This document shows, piece by piece, positions 1 through 9,736 of a stretch of DNA of 64,000 nt. The position numbers and the translations under genes were made by a program. The DNA is taken from assembly GCF_000497205.1 (NCBI RefSeq), contig NZ_AYJW01000010.1:16066-80065 (forward strand), written 5' to 3'. The first letter of the stretch is position 1; the number at the start of each line of letters is the position of its first letter. This stretch comes from Saccharopolyspora rectivirgula DSM 43747 (lineage in GTDB: Bacteria; Actinomycetota; Actinomycetes; Mycobacteriales; Pseudonocardiaceae). The notes below the pieces were generated by a model. It was not told the DNA's origin, ran no database searches, and saw only the letters and a list, made by a program, of their open reading frames with translations.

Positions 1-1217
<1,217 letters not shown>

Positions 1218-1220
1218 TCA

Positions 1221-1320
1221 CTCCCTACGCCGGCATTACCCGGTCAGGTTCAGGCGGTCGGCGGCCCCGGAGCTCTCTCCAGCCGCCCTCTCAGCCCGCT
1301 TTCGGGTGCGAGCTCCCGCG
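1221..1320 (-). promoter_or_regulatory. TPP (THI-box) riboswitch in the thiC leader
   Basis: Read on the minus strand, the leader contains the conserved blocks of the TPP aptamer in order: CGGGAGCTC near the 5' end, GGGCTGAGAGG, then CCTGAACCTGACCGGGTAATG and GCCGGCGTAGGGAG. The spacing and motifs match the THI element. The final GGGAG also serves as the thiC ribosome-binding site, so ligand binding probably hides it and blocks translation. That mechanism is inferred from the overlap; the aptamer identity is read directly. Confidence 0.96.
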
Positions 1321-1381
1321 TTGATCTGTGACGAGGCCACAGGCTAGCCGCGATCCACCGCGTTGCCAAGGCGCCGTTCGG

Positions 1382-1957
1382 TCAGTCCTCCGCGAACGGG
1401 TCGGGCTCCTGCGCCGGGTCCCAGGACAGGTCGGGAACGCCCCACCCGTTGCGCTTGAGCATCTTCTTGGCGGCGCGCTGGTGCCGGCCGATGAGGCGGT
1501 CCAGGTACACGTACCCGTCCAGGTGGTCCGTTTCGTGCTGCAGGCAGCGGGCGAAGAAACCGGTGCCCTCCACCTCGATCGGCTTGCCGTCCACGTCGAA
1601 CCCGGTGACCTTGGCCCACTTCGCGCGGCCGGTGGGGTAGGACTCCCCGGGCACCGACAGGCAGCCCTCCCAGTCCTCGTCCGGGTCCGGCATGGTCTGC
1701 GGGATCTCGGAGGTCTCCAGCTGCGGGTTGACCACCACTCCGCGGTGCTGGACGCCTTCGTCGTCCGGGCAGTCGTAGACGAACAGGCGCAGGTCCACCC
1801 CGATCTGGTTGGCGGCCAGGCCCACCCCGTTGGCGGCGGCCATCGTCTCGAACATGTCGTCCACGAGGGTGCGCAGCTCGTCGTCGAACCGTTCCACCGG
1901 GCGGGTGGGGTTGTGCAGCACCGGGTCGCCGACGATGCGGATCGGGTGAACAGCCAT
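1382..1957 (-). CDS. def: Peptide deformylase
   Basis: Removes the N-formyl group from nascent proteins; an Fe2+ metallohydrolase acting at the ribosome exit. All three family motifs are present: [10 protein letters not shown] (residues 44-53), EGCLSVPG with metal ligand C99, and QHETDHLDG with ligands H141 and H145 and catalytic E142. The length of 191 aa fits the somewhat longer actinobacterial form. It ends 170 nt from thiC on the same strand and is divergent from the DUF3263 gene. The same neighbours are found around Rv0429c in M. tuberculosis. Nothing looks degenerate. Confidence 0.98.
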   Translation of the reverse strand: MAVHPIRIVGDPVLHNPTRPVERFDDELRTLVDDMFETMAAANGVGLAANQIGVDLRLFVYDCPDDEGVQHRGVVVNPQLETSEIPQTMPDPDEDWEGCLSVPGESYPTGRAKWAKVTGFDVDGKPIEVEGTGFFARCLQHETDHLDGYVYLDRLIGRHQRAAKKMLKRNGWGVPDLSWDPAQEPDPFAED

Positions 1958-2125
1958 AACGCGACCATATCGGGTCCGCGGACGGCTCCGGCGACCGCCG
2001 CCCGCGGCCGGGCGGCCGGGAAGATCAACAGACGAAATCGATCATCGCGTGGTGTAATTGGCCGGGAATCACAGCCAGCTGAGTTCCGCGCCAGCGCGGG
2101 ATCTGGACCGGGAGCCGGAGGACGG

Positions 2126-2560
2126 ATGGACGCTGCCCAGATGCTCAACGCGCCGGAGATCGCCCGCGAGTTCGAGCAATTGGCGCGCCGCCAGCAGGAG
2201 TCCGCTCCGGAAGAGCAGACCAAGCCGCAACTGCGGCTCGTCGATCCGATCACTCAGCCGATAGAACGAATTCGGGAACCGGAATCGCGACCCGAACCAG
2301 CTGGCTCAGACCTTTCCGAGCAGGAACAGAGCATCCTGGCGTTCGAACGGCAGTGGTGGAAGCGGGCCGGTTCCAAGGAGCAAGCCATTCGCGAGCTCTT
2401 CGGCATCTCGCCGTCCCGCTACTACCAGCTGCTGAACGCGCTGGTGGACAAACCAGCGGCAATGCGGGCTGACCCGCTGCTGGTCAAACGGCTGCGCAAG
2501 GTGCGGGCGAGCCGGCAACGCGCTCGGAACGCCCAACGACTGGGAATCGAGTTGGATTGA
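2126..2560 (+). CDS. DUF3263 protein, Rv0430-like
   Basis: 144 aa. The C-terminal half (about residues 62-140) is a DUF3263 domain with LSEQEQSILAFERQWW, then a helix-turn-helix-like stretch (KEQAIRELFGISPSRYYQLL) and a basic tail (RLRKVRASRQRARNAQR). The N-terminal half is polar and probably disordered. A DNA-binding or regulatory role is plausible, but I know of no established function. ATG at 2126 follows GGAGG (2117-2121) by 4 nt. The gene overlaps the next by one base (TGATG), so the two are translated together. Order def(-)/DUF3263(+)/LytR_C(+) is the same as Rv0429c-Rv0430-Rv0431. Confidence 0.9.
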   Translation: MDAAQMLNAPEIAREFEQLARRQQESAPEEQTKPQLRLVDPITQPIERIREPESRPEPAGSDLSEQEQSILAFERQWWKRAGSKEQAIRELFGISPSRYYQLLNALVDKPAAMRADPLLVKRLRKVRASRQRARNAQRLGIELD

Positions 2561-3174
2561 TGAGTTCACCGGAAAAGCCCAGCGAACCATCCAGGGTGAG
2601 GATCGCCGGTTACAGCCTGATCGGAGCTGGCGCGATCGCCGCGGTGTTCGGCTTCGTCACGTTGGCCTCCGGTGGGCAGGAGGAGCAAGCGGCTCCGCTG
2701 CCGCCGGAGCAGTTCGCCACGTCTTCCGCGCGGGTCCCGGCGGACAGCGCCGAACCGGCTCCCGCGCAGCCCCCGCAACAGGACACTTCGGACACCGCGG
2801 CGCAGGCTCCGGAACAGCGGCCCGGCGAAGCGGTCCCGCAGGATCCGGAGGACACCGCGGAAGAACCCGCGCCGAGCAAGGTGCTCGTCCGGGTCTACAA
2901 CAACAGCACCATCCGCGGACTGGCCGGTCGAGCCGGGGAGGAGATCCGCCGGCTCGGCTACGAAGTGCCGGAGGTGGGCAACTACTCGGCCGGGATCATC
3001 CCCACCACGACGGTCTACTACACCCCGGGGACCGAGGAGGAACGGCACGCCCGCGAACTGGCCACGCTGCTCGGCGCTCGAGCCGAACCGCGCTTCGCCG
3101 GCATCCAGGACGCCAAACCCGGGCTGATCGTCATCCTCACCAACGACTACAGCTCGCCGAGCACGCCCAAGTGA
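2560..3174 (+). CDS. VirR-like membrane protein with LytR C-terminal domain
   Basis: About 204 aa. There is one N-terminal transmembrane segment (roughly residues 17-38, IAGYSLIGAGAIAAVFGFV), then a Pro/Gln/Glu-rich extracytoplasmic linker to about residue 105. A LytR_C domain follows (KVLVRVYNNSTIRGLAGRAG ... GYEVPEVGNYS ... ILTNDY). This is the architecture of M. tuberculosis Rv0431 (VirR), linked to cell-wall integrity and vesicle release; the position after a DUF3263 gene supports orthology. The role here is inferred. The start is the ATG overlapping the upstream stop codon; TTG at 2557 in the same frame is a weaker alternative. The gene is convergent with the CDC48 ATPase, 3 nt away. Confidence 0.88.
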   Translation: MSSPEKPSEPSRVRIAGYSLIGAGAIAAVFGFVTLASGGQEEQAAPLPPEQFATSSARVPADSAEPAPAQPPQQDTSDTAAQAPEQRPGEAVPQDPEDTAEEPAPSKVLVRVYNNSTIRGLAGRAGEEIRRLGYEVPEVGNYSAGIIPTTTVYYTPGTEEERHARELATLLGARAEPRFAGIQDAKPGLIVILTNDYSSPSTPK

Positions 3175-3177
3175 GCC

Positions 3178-5403
3178 TCACGCCTTCCGGCTCTCGGCGT
3201 AGGACTCCAGGTGCGCCAGCTGGGCGGGGTCCAGCGACGGGCGGACCACTTCGCGCGCTCGCCGCAGGTGGGCGTCCGTCACCTCGGTGGCGCTGATGGA
3301 CTCGCGCATCGCGGTGAGCGCGGCCTCCCGGACCAGCGCCGCGCAGTCGGCGGCCGAATAGCCGTCCAGCTCCGCGGCGAGCGCGGCCAGGTCCACGTCG
3401 TCGGCCAGCGGGGTGTTCCGGGCCGCCGAGCGCAGGATGGCCTCCCGGGCGTCGGCGTCCGGCGGCGGCACGTACACCAGCCGCTCCAGTCGACCCGGGC
3501 GCAGCAGCGCCGGGTCCACCAGGTCCGGGCGGTTGGTCGCGCCCAGCACCACCACCTCGCGCAGCGGCTCCACCCCGTCGAGCTCGGTGAGCAGGGCCGC
3601 CACCACCCGGTCGGACACCCCGGAGTCGGACGACTGGCCGCGGCGCGGCGCCAGCGCGTCGACCTCGTCCAGGAAGACGAGGGCCGGTGCGGCGTTGGCG
3701 GCCCGCAGGAACAGCTCCCGCACCGCCCGCTCGGACTCGCCGACCCACTTGTCCATCAGCTCGGCGCCCTTGACCGCGAAGACGTTCAACCGGCCGCTGC
3801 CCGCCAACGCCCGCACCAGGAAGGTCTTGCCGCAGCCAGGCGGTCCGTAGAGCAGCACGCCGCGCGGCGGTTCGACGCCGAGCCGGGTGAACGAGTCCGG
3901 GTACTGCAGCGGCCACAGCACCGACTCGGTGAGGGCCTGCTTCACCTCGGTCATGTCCCCGACGTCGTCCAAGGTGAGCCCGCCGGTCTGCAGGTCGTCC
4001 GAAGCCGACATCGAGATCGGGCGCACCGAGGACAGCGCGTCCAGCAGGTCCTGCTGGCAGATGCTCGGGTTCTCCGGCGCGTCCTGCTGCCGCAACGCGG
4101 CGCACACCGCGGCTTCCCGGCACAGCGCTTCCAGGTCGGCCGCGGCGAAACCGGGGGTCCGCGCGGCGATCTCGGCCAACTGGACCTCGGGGTCCAGCGG
4201 TGTGCTGCGCAGCAGGACGCGCAGGATTTCCGCCCGGGTGTCCTCGTCCGGCATGGCGAGGGTCAGTTCCCGGTCCACCACGCCGGGCTCGCGCAGCCGG
4301 GGGTCGATGGACTCGGGAGCGGAGCTGGTCACCACGACGGCCAAGCCCTCGGTGCTGAGCGCGGTGTTCAGCACGTCCAGGGCCACCGTCGCCAGCGGGG
4401 GCGGGTCGTTGGCCGGGAGCAGGCTTTCCACATCGGTCAGCAGCAGCACGCAGTTGCCGTTGCCGGCGGTGCGCACCGCTCGGTCCACCGAGTTCTGCAG
4501 CTGCTCGGCGGCCTGCTTGGCCTCCAGCGCGGCGATGCTGGGAGCGGCGACTTCGACCAGGCCGGCGCCGAGCTCGTGGGCCACCGCACGGGCCAAAGTG
4601 GACTTTCCCACTCCGGGTGGGCCGCTGAGCAGGACCCCGAGCCGGGGTTCGGCACCGAGCTGGCGCAGCAGCTCGGGGTGCTGGAACGACAGGCTCAACC
4701 ACTCGGTGAGCCGTTTCGCGGCGGTGCGGTTGCCGGCCAGGTCCGCCAGCGCCGGGGGCTGCGGCGCTTGCGCCGGTTCGGCGTTCGGCGGCGCGGTGGC
4801 GACGTCCGGTTGCGGGGCGGGGCCCGCAGTGGGCTCCGCCGCCGACGCGTCCCGCCAGCTGACCACAGTGGATGGATGAACGGTCACCGGCCCGGCCGGG
4901 TCCGCGGAACTGATGGTGATCAGCTCGCTGGTCCACGTGATGCCGAGGGAGTTGCCGAGCTTGCGCCGCACCTCGGCGGCCTGGGACGAGCGGTTCGGCG
5001 ACACGTCCTGCGGCAGCAGCGAGACGGTGTCCCCGGGGCAGAAGACCTTGCCGGCCAAGGCGAGGCGCACGGTCTCGGGGGACAGCGACGCGTGCGCCAA
5101 CCGGGAACCGGTGACGTGCACGTGCTTGGCCGGGCGCACCGGCACCGGCGCGACCCCGACCTGCGCCCCCTCGGTCAACCCCAGGTTCATCAACGTGAGC
5201 TCGTCGAGCAGGACGATACCGGTGGGGGAGGTGCGGGGCGCCGGGGCGGCCAGGGCCGCGGTCACCCGGGCACCGGTCAACTGCACCGCGTCCCACGAGC
5301 GCAGGTCGAGGGCGTTCAGGACCTCGGGGTGCAGCCGGACGATCCCGCGCCGGTTGTCCGTGGCGGAGGACGACAGCCTGGCGGTCAGCGTGATGGACGG
5401 CAC
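3178..5403 (-). CDS. CDC48/VAT-type double AAA+ ATPase
   Basis: 741 aa. A double-psi-barrel-like CDC48 N-domain covers about residues 1-190. Two AAA modules follow: the first has Walker A GPPGVGKST near residue 260 and a diverged Walker B (LLLTDVESL); the second has GPPGCGKTF near 520, Walker B LVFLDEVDAL, and the arginine-bearing loop LLRPGRLERLVYVPPP. The first module lacks the usual DE pair (DVE), so hydrolysis may rest mainly on the second. Such proteins unfold or extract substrates as hexamers in the cytoplasm; the bacterial substrate is unknown. Rv0435c occupies the equivalent place before pssA in M. tuberculosis. Confidence 0.93.
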   Translation of the reverse strand: MPSITLTARLSSSATDNRRGIVRLHPEVLNALDLRSWDAVQLTGARVTAALAAPAPRTSPTGIVLLDELTLMNLGLTEGAQVGVAPVPVRPAKHVHVTGSRLAHASLSPETVRLALAGKVFCPGDTVSLLPQDVSPNRSSQAAEVRRKLGNSLGITWTSELITISSADPAGPVTVHPSTVVSWRDASAAEPTAGPAPQPDVATAPPNAEPAQAPQPPALADLAGNRTAAKRLTEWLSLSFQHPELLRQLGAEPRLGVLLSGPPGVGKSTLARAVAHELGAGLVEVAAPSIAALEAKQAAEQLQNSVDRAVRTAGNGNCVLLLTDVESLLPANDPPPLATVALDVLNTALSTEGLAVVVTSSAPESIDPRLREPGVVDRELTLAMPDEDTRAEILRVLLRSTPLDPEVQLAEIAARTPGFAAADLEALCREAAVCAALRQQDAPENPSICQQDLLDALSSVRPISMSASDDLQTGGLTLDDVGDMTEVKQALTESVLWPLQYPDSFTRLGVEPPRGVLLYGPPGCGKTFLVRALAGSGRLNVFAVKGAELMDKWVGESERAVRELFLRAANAAPALVFLDEVDALAPRRGQSSDSGVSDRVVAALLTELDGVEPLREVVVLGATNRPDLVDPALLRPGRLERLVYVPPPDADAREAILRSAARNTPLADDVDLAALAAELDGYSAADCAALVREAALTAMRESISATEVTDAHLRRAREVVRPSLDPAQLAHLESYAESRKA

Positions 5404-5464
5404 GGGACCGAGCTTACTGGCGGCCGATCGGCGGGGTGGCCAGGAAGCCCCGATTCCCGGCGGA

Positions 5465-6406
5465 TCAGCGCGGCTGCTGGCTGTTGTTCCGGTTGCGGCG
5501 CAACTCCAGCCGGCGCCAACTGCGCCGCGGCCCGCCCGGGCCGTTGTTCCGCAGGGGCAGCCGGACCCGTCGAGCGGCGCCCGCGACCCGGCGGCGCAGC
5601 GGTCTCCGCAACCCGAGCTGCCGCTGGGTGCGGCGGATCGCCCGGCGCTCCCGCGGCGGCACCGACCAGGCCTCGGGGTGCCGGGCCAGCCAGCGGTACC
5701 GGTGCACCGCGAACGGGATGTGCAGCACGTACAGCAGCAGCACGACCGCGAGCGCCACCAGCGGGTAGGTGATGATCCCGGCGGCCACGAGCGCGACCGC
5801 CACCAACAGCGGGGCCATCGCCTTCGCCGGCACCTTCACGGTCTTCAGCGACAGGGTCGGGATCCGGCTGACCGCCAGCAGCGCCACCCCCAGCAGCCAG
5901 ACCATCACCACCGGCTCCTGCGCCCACCAGCCGAGGTGCCCGAACTGCGCGCTCAGCAGCAGCGGGAACAACGCCAGCAGGCCGGCCGCCGGGGCCGGCA
6001 CGCCGACGAAGAACTCCTTGGCGTACGGGGGTTGGTTGGTGTCCTCCAGCAGCGTGTTGAACCGCGCCAGGCGCAGCACCATGCACACCGCGAACAGCAG
6101 GGCCACCAGCCAGCCGGCGCGGCTGCCCTGCAGCTGCCAGATGTAGACGGTCAGCGCCGGGGCCACCCCGAACGACATCGCGTCGGCGAGGGAGTCGAGC
6201 TCGGCGCCCATCTTCGAGGTGGCGTCCAGCATCCGGGCGATCCGCCCGTCCAGGCCGTCCAGGACGGCGGCGACGCTGATCGCGGCCAGGGCGCCCAGCG
6301 GGTGGCCGGCCAGCGCGAAGTACACCGCCGACAGCCCGGAGCACATGGCCAGGACGGTGATCGCGTTGGGCAGCAGCCTCACACCGGGAGTGGTGCGCAC
6401 GCTCAT
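5465..6406 (-). CDS. pssA: CDP-diacylglycerol-serine O-phosphatidyltransferase
   Basis: Makes phosphatidylserine from CDP-diacylglycerol and serine at the membrane. The CDP-alcohol phosphotransferase motif is complete (DGRIAR at residues 53-58, then G67, D71 and D75). About seven hydrophobic segments follow through residue 240. A basic tail of about 70 residues, rich in Arg and Pro, ends the 313-aa protein and is longer than usual. The ATG at 6406 overlaps the psd stop (ATGA), so Psd and PssA form a two-gene unit that turns CDP-diacylglycerol into phosphatidylethanolamine. Confidence 0.95.
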   Translation of the reverse strand: MSVRTTPGVRLLPNAITVLAMCSGLSAVYFALAGHPLGALAAISVAAVLDGLDGRIARMLDATSKMGAELDSLADAMSFGVAPALTVYIWQLQGSRAGWLVALLFAVCMVLRLARFNTLLEDTNQPPYAKEFFVGVPAPAAGLLALFPLLLSAQFGHLGWWAQEPVVMVWLLGVALLAVSRIPTLSLKTVKVPAKAMAPLLVAVALVAAGIITYPLVALAVVLLLYVLHIPFAVHRYRWLARHPEAWSVPPRERRAIRRTQRQLGLRRPLRRRVAGAARRVRLPLRNNGPGGPRRSWRRLELRRNRNNSQQPR

Positions 6407-7125
6407 GACGCGCGGCGCTCCTCGGGCAGTTCGGCGAGCACGGTCTCCCCGCCGATGGTCCGCTGGCCGGGCTCGACCAGGACGCGGCTGTCGCGGGGGA
6501 CGTAGAGGTCCACCCGGGAGCCGAAGCGGATCAGCCCGTAGGTCGCGCCGGCCTGCACGGTGTCCCCCTCGGAGACCGAGCAGACGATGCGCCGGGCCAC
6601 CAGTCCGGCGATCTGCACCACGGCCACTTCGACGCCGTCGTCGGAGCGGATCACCAGGGAGTTCCGCTCGTTGTCCTCGCTGGCCTTGTCCAGGTCGGCG
6701 GACAGGAACTTGCCCGGGCGGTACACCGCCTTGGTGATCTTCCCGCTCAGCGGAACGCGCTGGACGTGCACGTCGAACACGGTCAGGAAAACGCTGATGC
6801 GGGTCATCGGGGCGTCCGGGAGCCCGAGCTCCGGCGGGGGCGTCGCCGACTCGACGTGGGCGACCGTGCCGTCGGCCGGGGCCACGGCTATCCCGGTCCG
6901 GGAAGGGGTGACCCGTCGAGGCTCGCGGAAGAACCACGCGCACCAGGCCGCGACCACCCCGCCGAGCACTCCCAGCGGGCGCCACAGGCGGCGCAACAGC
7001 AAGGCCGCGAGAACTGCTCCGAGAACGAACGGCTTCCCGGCAGGGTGCATCGGCGGAACTGTTTCACGGGCCAGGGTCACCAGGTGCGCCAGGGTGCTCT
7101 TGTTCGGTTCTGCTTCGGTGCTCAT
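6403..7125 (-). CDS. psd: Phosphatidylserine decarboxylase (short, archaeal-type)
   Basis: Decarboxylates phosphatidylserine to phosphatidylethanolamine. The 240-aa protein has an N-terminal hydrophobic region (about residues 32-65), VAPADGTV, FDVHVQRVP, and the self-cleavage motif FGSR (G202-S203), where the pyruvoyl group forms. That motif replaces the LGST of larger enzymes and marks the short class. The start at ATG 7125 (MSTEAEPNKS) gives a normal N-terminus; no strong Shine-Dalgarno precedes it. It is the first gene of the psd-pssA pair. Confidence 0.94.
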   Translation of the reverse strand: MSTEAEPNKSTLAHLVTLARETVPPMHPAGKPFVLGAVLAALLLRRLWRPLGVLGGVVAAWCAWFFREPRRVTPSRTGIAVAPADGTVAHVESATPPPELGLPDAPMTRISVFLTVFDVHVQRVPLSGKITKAVYRPGKFLSADLDKASEDNERNSLVIRSDDGVEVAVVQIAGLVARRIVCSVSEGDTVQAGATYGLIRFGSRVDLYVPRDSRVLVEPGQRTIGGETVLAELPEERRAS

Positions 7126-7712
7126 CGAAGTACTACGCCCTCGGGTCGGCAATCTTGACTGGCGTGCCGGCGCGCGCCGGAACAACGCGGACTACGGCCG
7201 GTGCCGTTGTCGCTACAGCATCGCGGACGCCGTTCCCCGACCAGCTGCAGGGGGCGTGGTGGGTCACGCGGTGCTGGCCAGAGCGCTGACTCGCTTGCTC
7301 GAGCCGTTCGCAGGCCCGGCAGCGGACGCAGCGCTCACCACGGCTGTGCCATCGGGATCGACGCTACCGAAACCGGGAGCGACCGCTACCGGAACTCCAC
7401 CGGGGTCCGGACGAGCCGAGGGCGGGACCTGCGCCCCCGAACGCGCGAGTCCCGCCCTCGGCTTGCGACCGCAAGGCGACTCCCCGTTGACGCCACGCGA
7501 TCGCTCCGCCAGGTCCGTGCGCCCCCCGACGGCACACGGCCCCTCGGATTCCGCACCAGCAGTTGCGCGGATGCGGATGTCATGTGCTGTTCTCCTCGCG
7601 ATGTGTCACGCGACCCCCAGTGTAATTGAGTTCACATGGGGCAAGTAGCTGCCATCGGAGGACCTTGGGTGAGGCAAATATCACTTTCCGTGTCCGCTCG
7701 GTGGCGTGGTCC
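7126..7712. other. Long gap between psd and the M48-like gene
   Basis: 587 nt without a gene I would defend. It holds the perfect inverted repeat at 7414-7463. A 65-codon basic reading frame on the minus strand (7583-7386) starts with ATG and has AGGAG 8 nt upstream, but it crosses the inverted repeat, has low-complexity Arg-rich content and no recognisable homology. The region also serves as upstream sequence for psd. Confidence 0.6.
7414..7463. terminator. 15-bp perfect inverted repeat, probable terminator
   Basis: Arms at 7414-7428 and 7449-7463 (AGCCGAGGGCGGGAC and its exact complement) enclose a 20-nt loop. No U-tract follows on either strand, as is common for actinobacterial terminators. 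A structured operator or small RNA is possible. Confidence 0.55.
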
Positions 7713-9674
7713 TCACTCCGCGGCGTCTTCGCCGCTGACGGACAGGCGAGCCCCCATCAACTCCCCGATGCCCCCGTACGGGTCACCGTGCTCCATGGCG
7801 TCCGGGCAACTGCGCAGCTCGAGCTCGGCCACCCCGTCCTCGTCGGCCTCCGCGCCCGCCTCGGCGACCTCAGACACGGCGTACTCGTCCAGGTAGAGCT
7901 CGACGCGCAGGGACCAGTTGCCGCTGCGCTGCTCCAACCGGGCCGCGGCGATGTCCCGGGTGTCGGCCCACTGCGCGCCCGGGCGCTGCCGCGCCTCCTC
8001 GATCGGCTCCTGGGCCAGCTCCCGCAGCTTCTCCCGCTCCGCCTGGCTCAGCCAGCCCAGCGCCCCGGCGGCCAGCCGCCGGACGGTGCTCACCGCGCTC
8101 GGCAGCAACAGCAGTCCGCGGTCGGTGACCAGCAGGTCGTAGGTCCCCCCGGAGCACCGCACCGGGCTGATGATCCCGGCCAGGACCGGTTCCGGATCGG
8201 CCGCCGGCGGGCGGGAGTGGTTCAACGGCACCCCCAGGTCCACCAGCGCCCGGTGCAGCCCCGGGACCAACCGGGGATCGCACACCGCCGGCCGCACCAG
8301 GCGGTCCGGATCCAGCAACCTGCCGTTGGCCAGCCGCACCACGGACTTGCCGCCCCAGTTGAGCTCGTGGTGCGCCCGGCGAGCGCAGATCAGCGCGTCG
8401 ACCACGGCCGCCCCCAGCAGTTCGGTGAGCGTGTCGACCGCGGCCTGCTCCACCCGGTCCGGGTCCAGCCCCGGATTGAGCACCGGGTTGACCAGGTTCC
8501 TCCCGTCGCCGTGGTGGATCGCGGCCAGCACCCCGCCGATCGTCGGATCGATCGGCAGCCCGCTCTGCGCCACCGCCGCGCTGAGCTGGGCCGTTTGGCC
8601 GGCCACCTGCTCCGCACCGGCCAGCCGGGCCAGCTCCGGCCACGGGATCCGCGGGCCGAGTCCCTCCACCAGCAGCTCGTCCTCGATGGCCGGCACGCTG
8701 CTGCGCGGATCGTGCAGCAGGGAGAACGCGGGCTGCTCGTCGACCTGCTGCTCCTTGGCCTTCACCCGCTTGAGCGCGGCCACGCGCTGCTGCGCGCTCG
8801 GCCGCCCGTCGGCCGGTGGCTGCTCATCGCTGATCTTCTGCTTGACCAGCTCGCTCAGCTGCGGGCGACGGGCCGGGTGCTCCATGAAGGATTTGAACCC
8901 GAGCAGCACGTCGGGGGTGCGGCTGACCGCGGAAGCCATGCTCAGGTACTCGTCGGAGTACTCCCGCCAGCCGATCTTGATCGCCACCGCCTTACGCAGC
9001 GCGGTGATCGCCGGGCGCTTGCCGGCGGTCCGGGCCGCCACGGCATCGGCGAGGAACCTGCCCTGCGGGAACTCCCCGGCCGTCGCCGCGTACATCCGGG
9101 CGTACCCGCCGAACAGCCACTTCGTCGGTCCGCTGGGCAGCTCCCGGAGCGCGTGCTGCACGCTGCCGGCGATCCGCTCCGCCGCCGGGGCCAGCCCGCG
9201 CTCGGCGGACAGCAGCCCCACTTCTTGGGCGAGCACCGCCCGCAGCTCGCTGACGTTGAGCGCGGCCAGCAGCGGCAGTCCGATCTCCAGGCAGCGGCTC
9301 CGGGGGCGCAGGCCGAGCAGGACGGAGTCCTCCCGCACCGCGACCGCCGGCTCCGAGGTGATCCGGACCTCGTCGAAGTCCGGGGCGTCCGCGGCCGCGC
9401 AGACCGAGTCCACCAGTTCCCACAGGGCCTTGTGCTCACCGCGCTCCACCGGGACACCGCGGAAGCGCTGCCGCGGGCGCAGCACCGCCCGCAGCCCCAC
9501 GGCGAACAGCGCGGCGACCACCACCGCGGCCAGTGCCGCCTCCACCCCGCTGCCGGGGGAATAGCGGAAGGTGAACAGGGCGATCGCCAGCAGTCCCAGG
9601 ACTACTGCGATCGGCAGGGCGAAGAAACCGATGTGCAACGCCAGCGCCACAGCGGCGCGCCAGGGGCCACGCAA
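7713..9674 (-). CDS. Large membrane protein with degenerate M48-type protease region
   Basis: 653 aa with two N-terminal transmembrane segments (about residues 8-35 and 45-65), then a cytoplasmic or surface domain. The stretch LRITSEPAVAV...ELRAVLAQEVGLLSAERG resembles the core of M48 (HtpX/Ste24) peptidases, where ELRAVLAHELGH is expected. Here the zinc motif HExxH is QEVGL (residues 150-154), so both zinc histidines are gone and proteolysis is unlikely. The remaining 450 residues are soluble with no clear domain. Start TTG at 9674 has GGAG 10 nt upstream. It stands between psd and moeA, which are adjacent in mycobacteria, so it is probably an insertion into a conserved block. Confidence 0.7.
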   Translation of the reverse strand: MRGPWRAAVALALHIGFFALPIAVVLGLLAIALFTFRYSPGSGVEAALAAVVVAALFAVGLRAVLRPRQRFRGVPVERGEHKALWELVDSVCAAADAPDFDEVRITSEPAVAVREDSVLLGLRPRSRCLEIGLPLLAALNVSELRAVLAQEVGLLSAERGLAPAAERIAGSVQHALRELPSGPTKWLFGGYARMYAATAGEFPQGRFLADAVAARTAGKRPAITALRKAVAIKIGWREYSDEYLSMASAVSRTPDVLLGFKSFMEHPARRPQLSELVKQKISDEQPPADGRPSAQQRVAALKRVKAKEQQVDEQPAFSLLHDPRSSVPAIEDELLVEGLGPRIPWPELARLAGAEQVAGQTAQLSAAVAQSGLPIDPTIGGVLAAIHHGDGRNLVNPVLNPGLDPDRVEQAAVDTLTELLGAAVVDALICARRAHHELNWGGKSVVRLANGRLLDPDRLVRPAVCDPRLVPGLHRALVDLGVPLNHSRPPAADPEPVLAGIISPVRCSGGTYDLLVTDRGLLLLPSAVSTVRRLAAGALGWLSQAEREKLRELAQEPIEEARQRPGAQWADTRDIAAARLEQRSGNWSLRVELYLDEYAVSEVAEAGAEADEDGVAELELRSCPDAMEHGDPYGGIGELMGARLSVSGEDAAE

Positions 9675-9736
9675 CTTCGTACTACTCCGGTCGGGGGTCG
9701 GATGCGGGTGCAGTTTGCTGTCAGCGCGACTTCAGG

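Noticed and set aside
7386..7583. 65-codon basic reading frame with an AGGAG-like site on the minus strand
   Set aside because: It runs across a perfect inverted repeat, is Arg-rich low complexity and resembles no known protein; noted only in the gap description.
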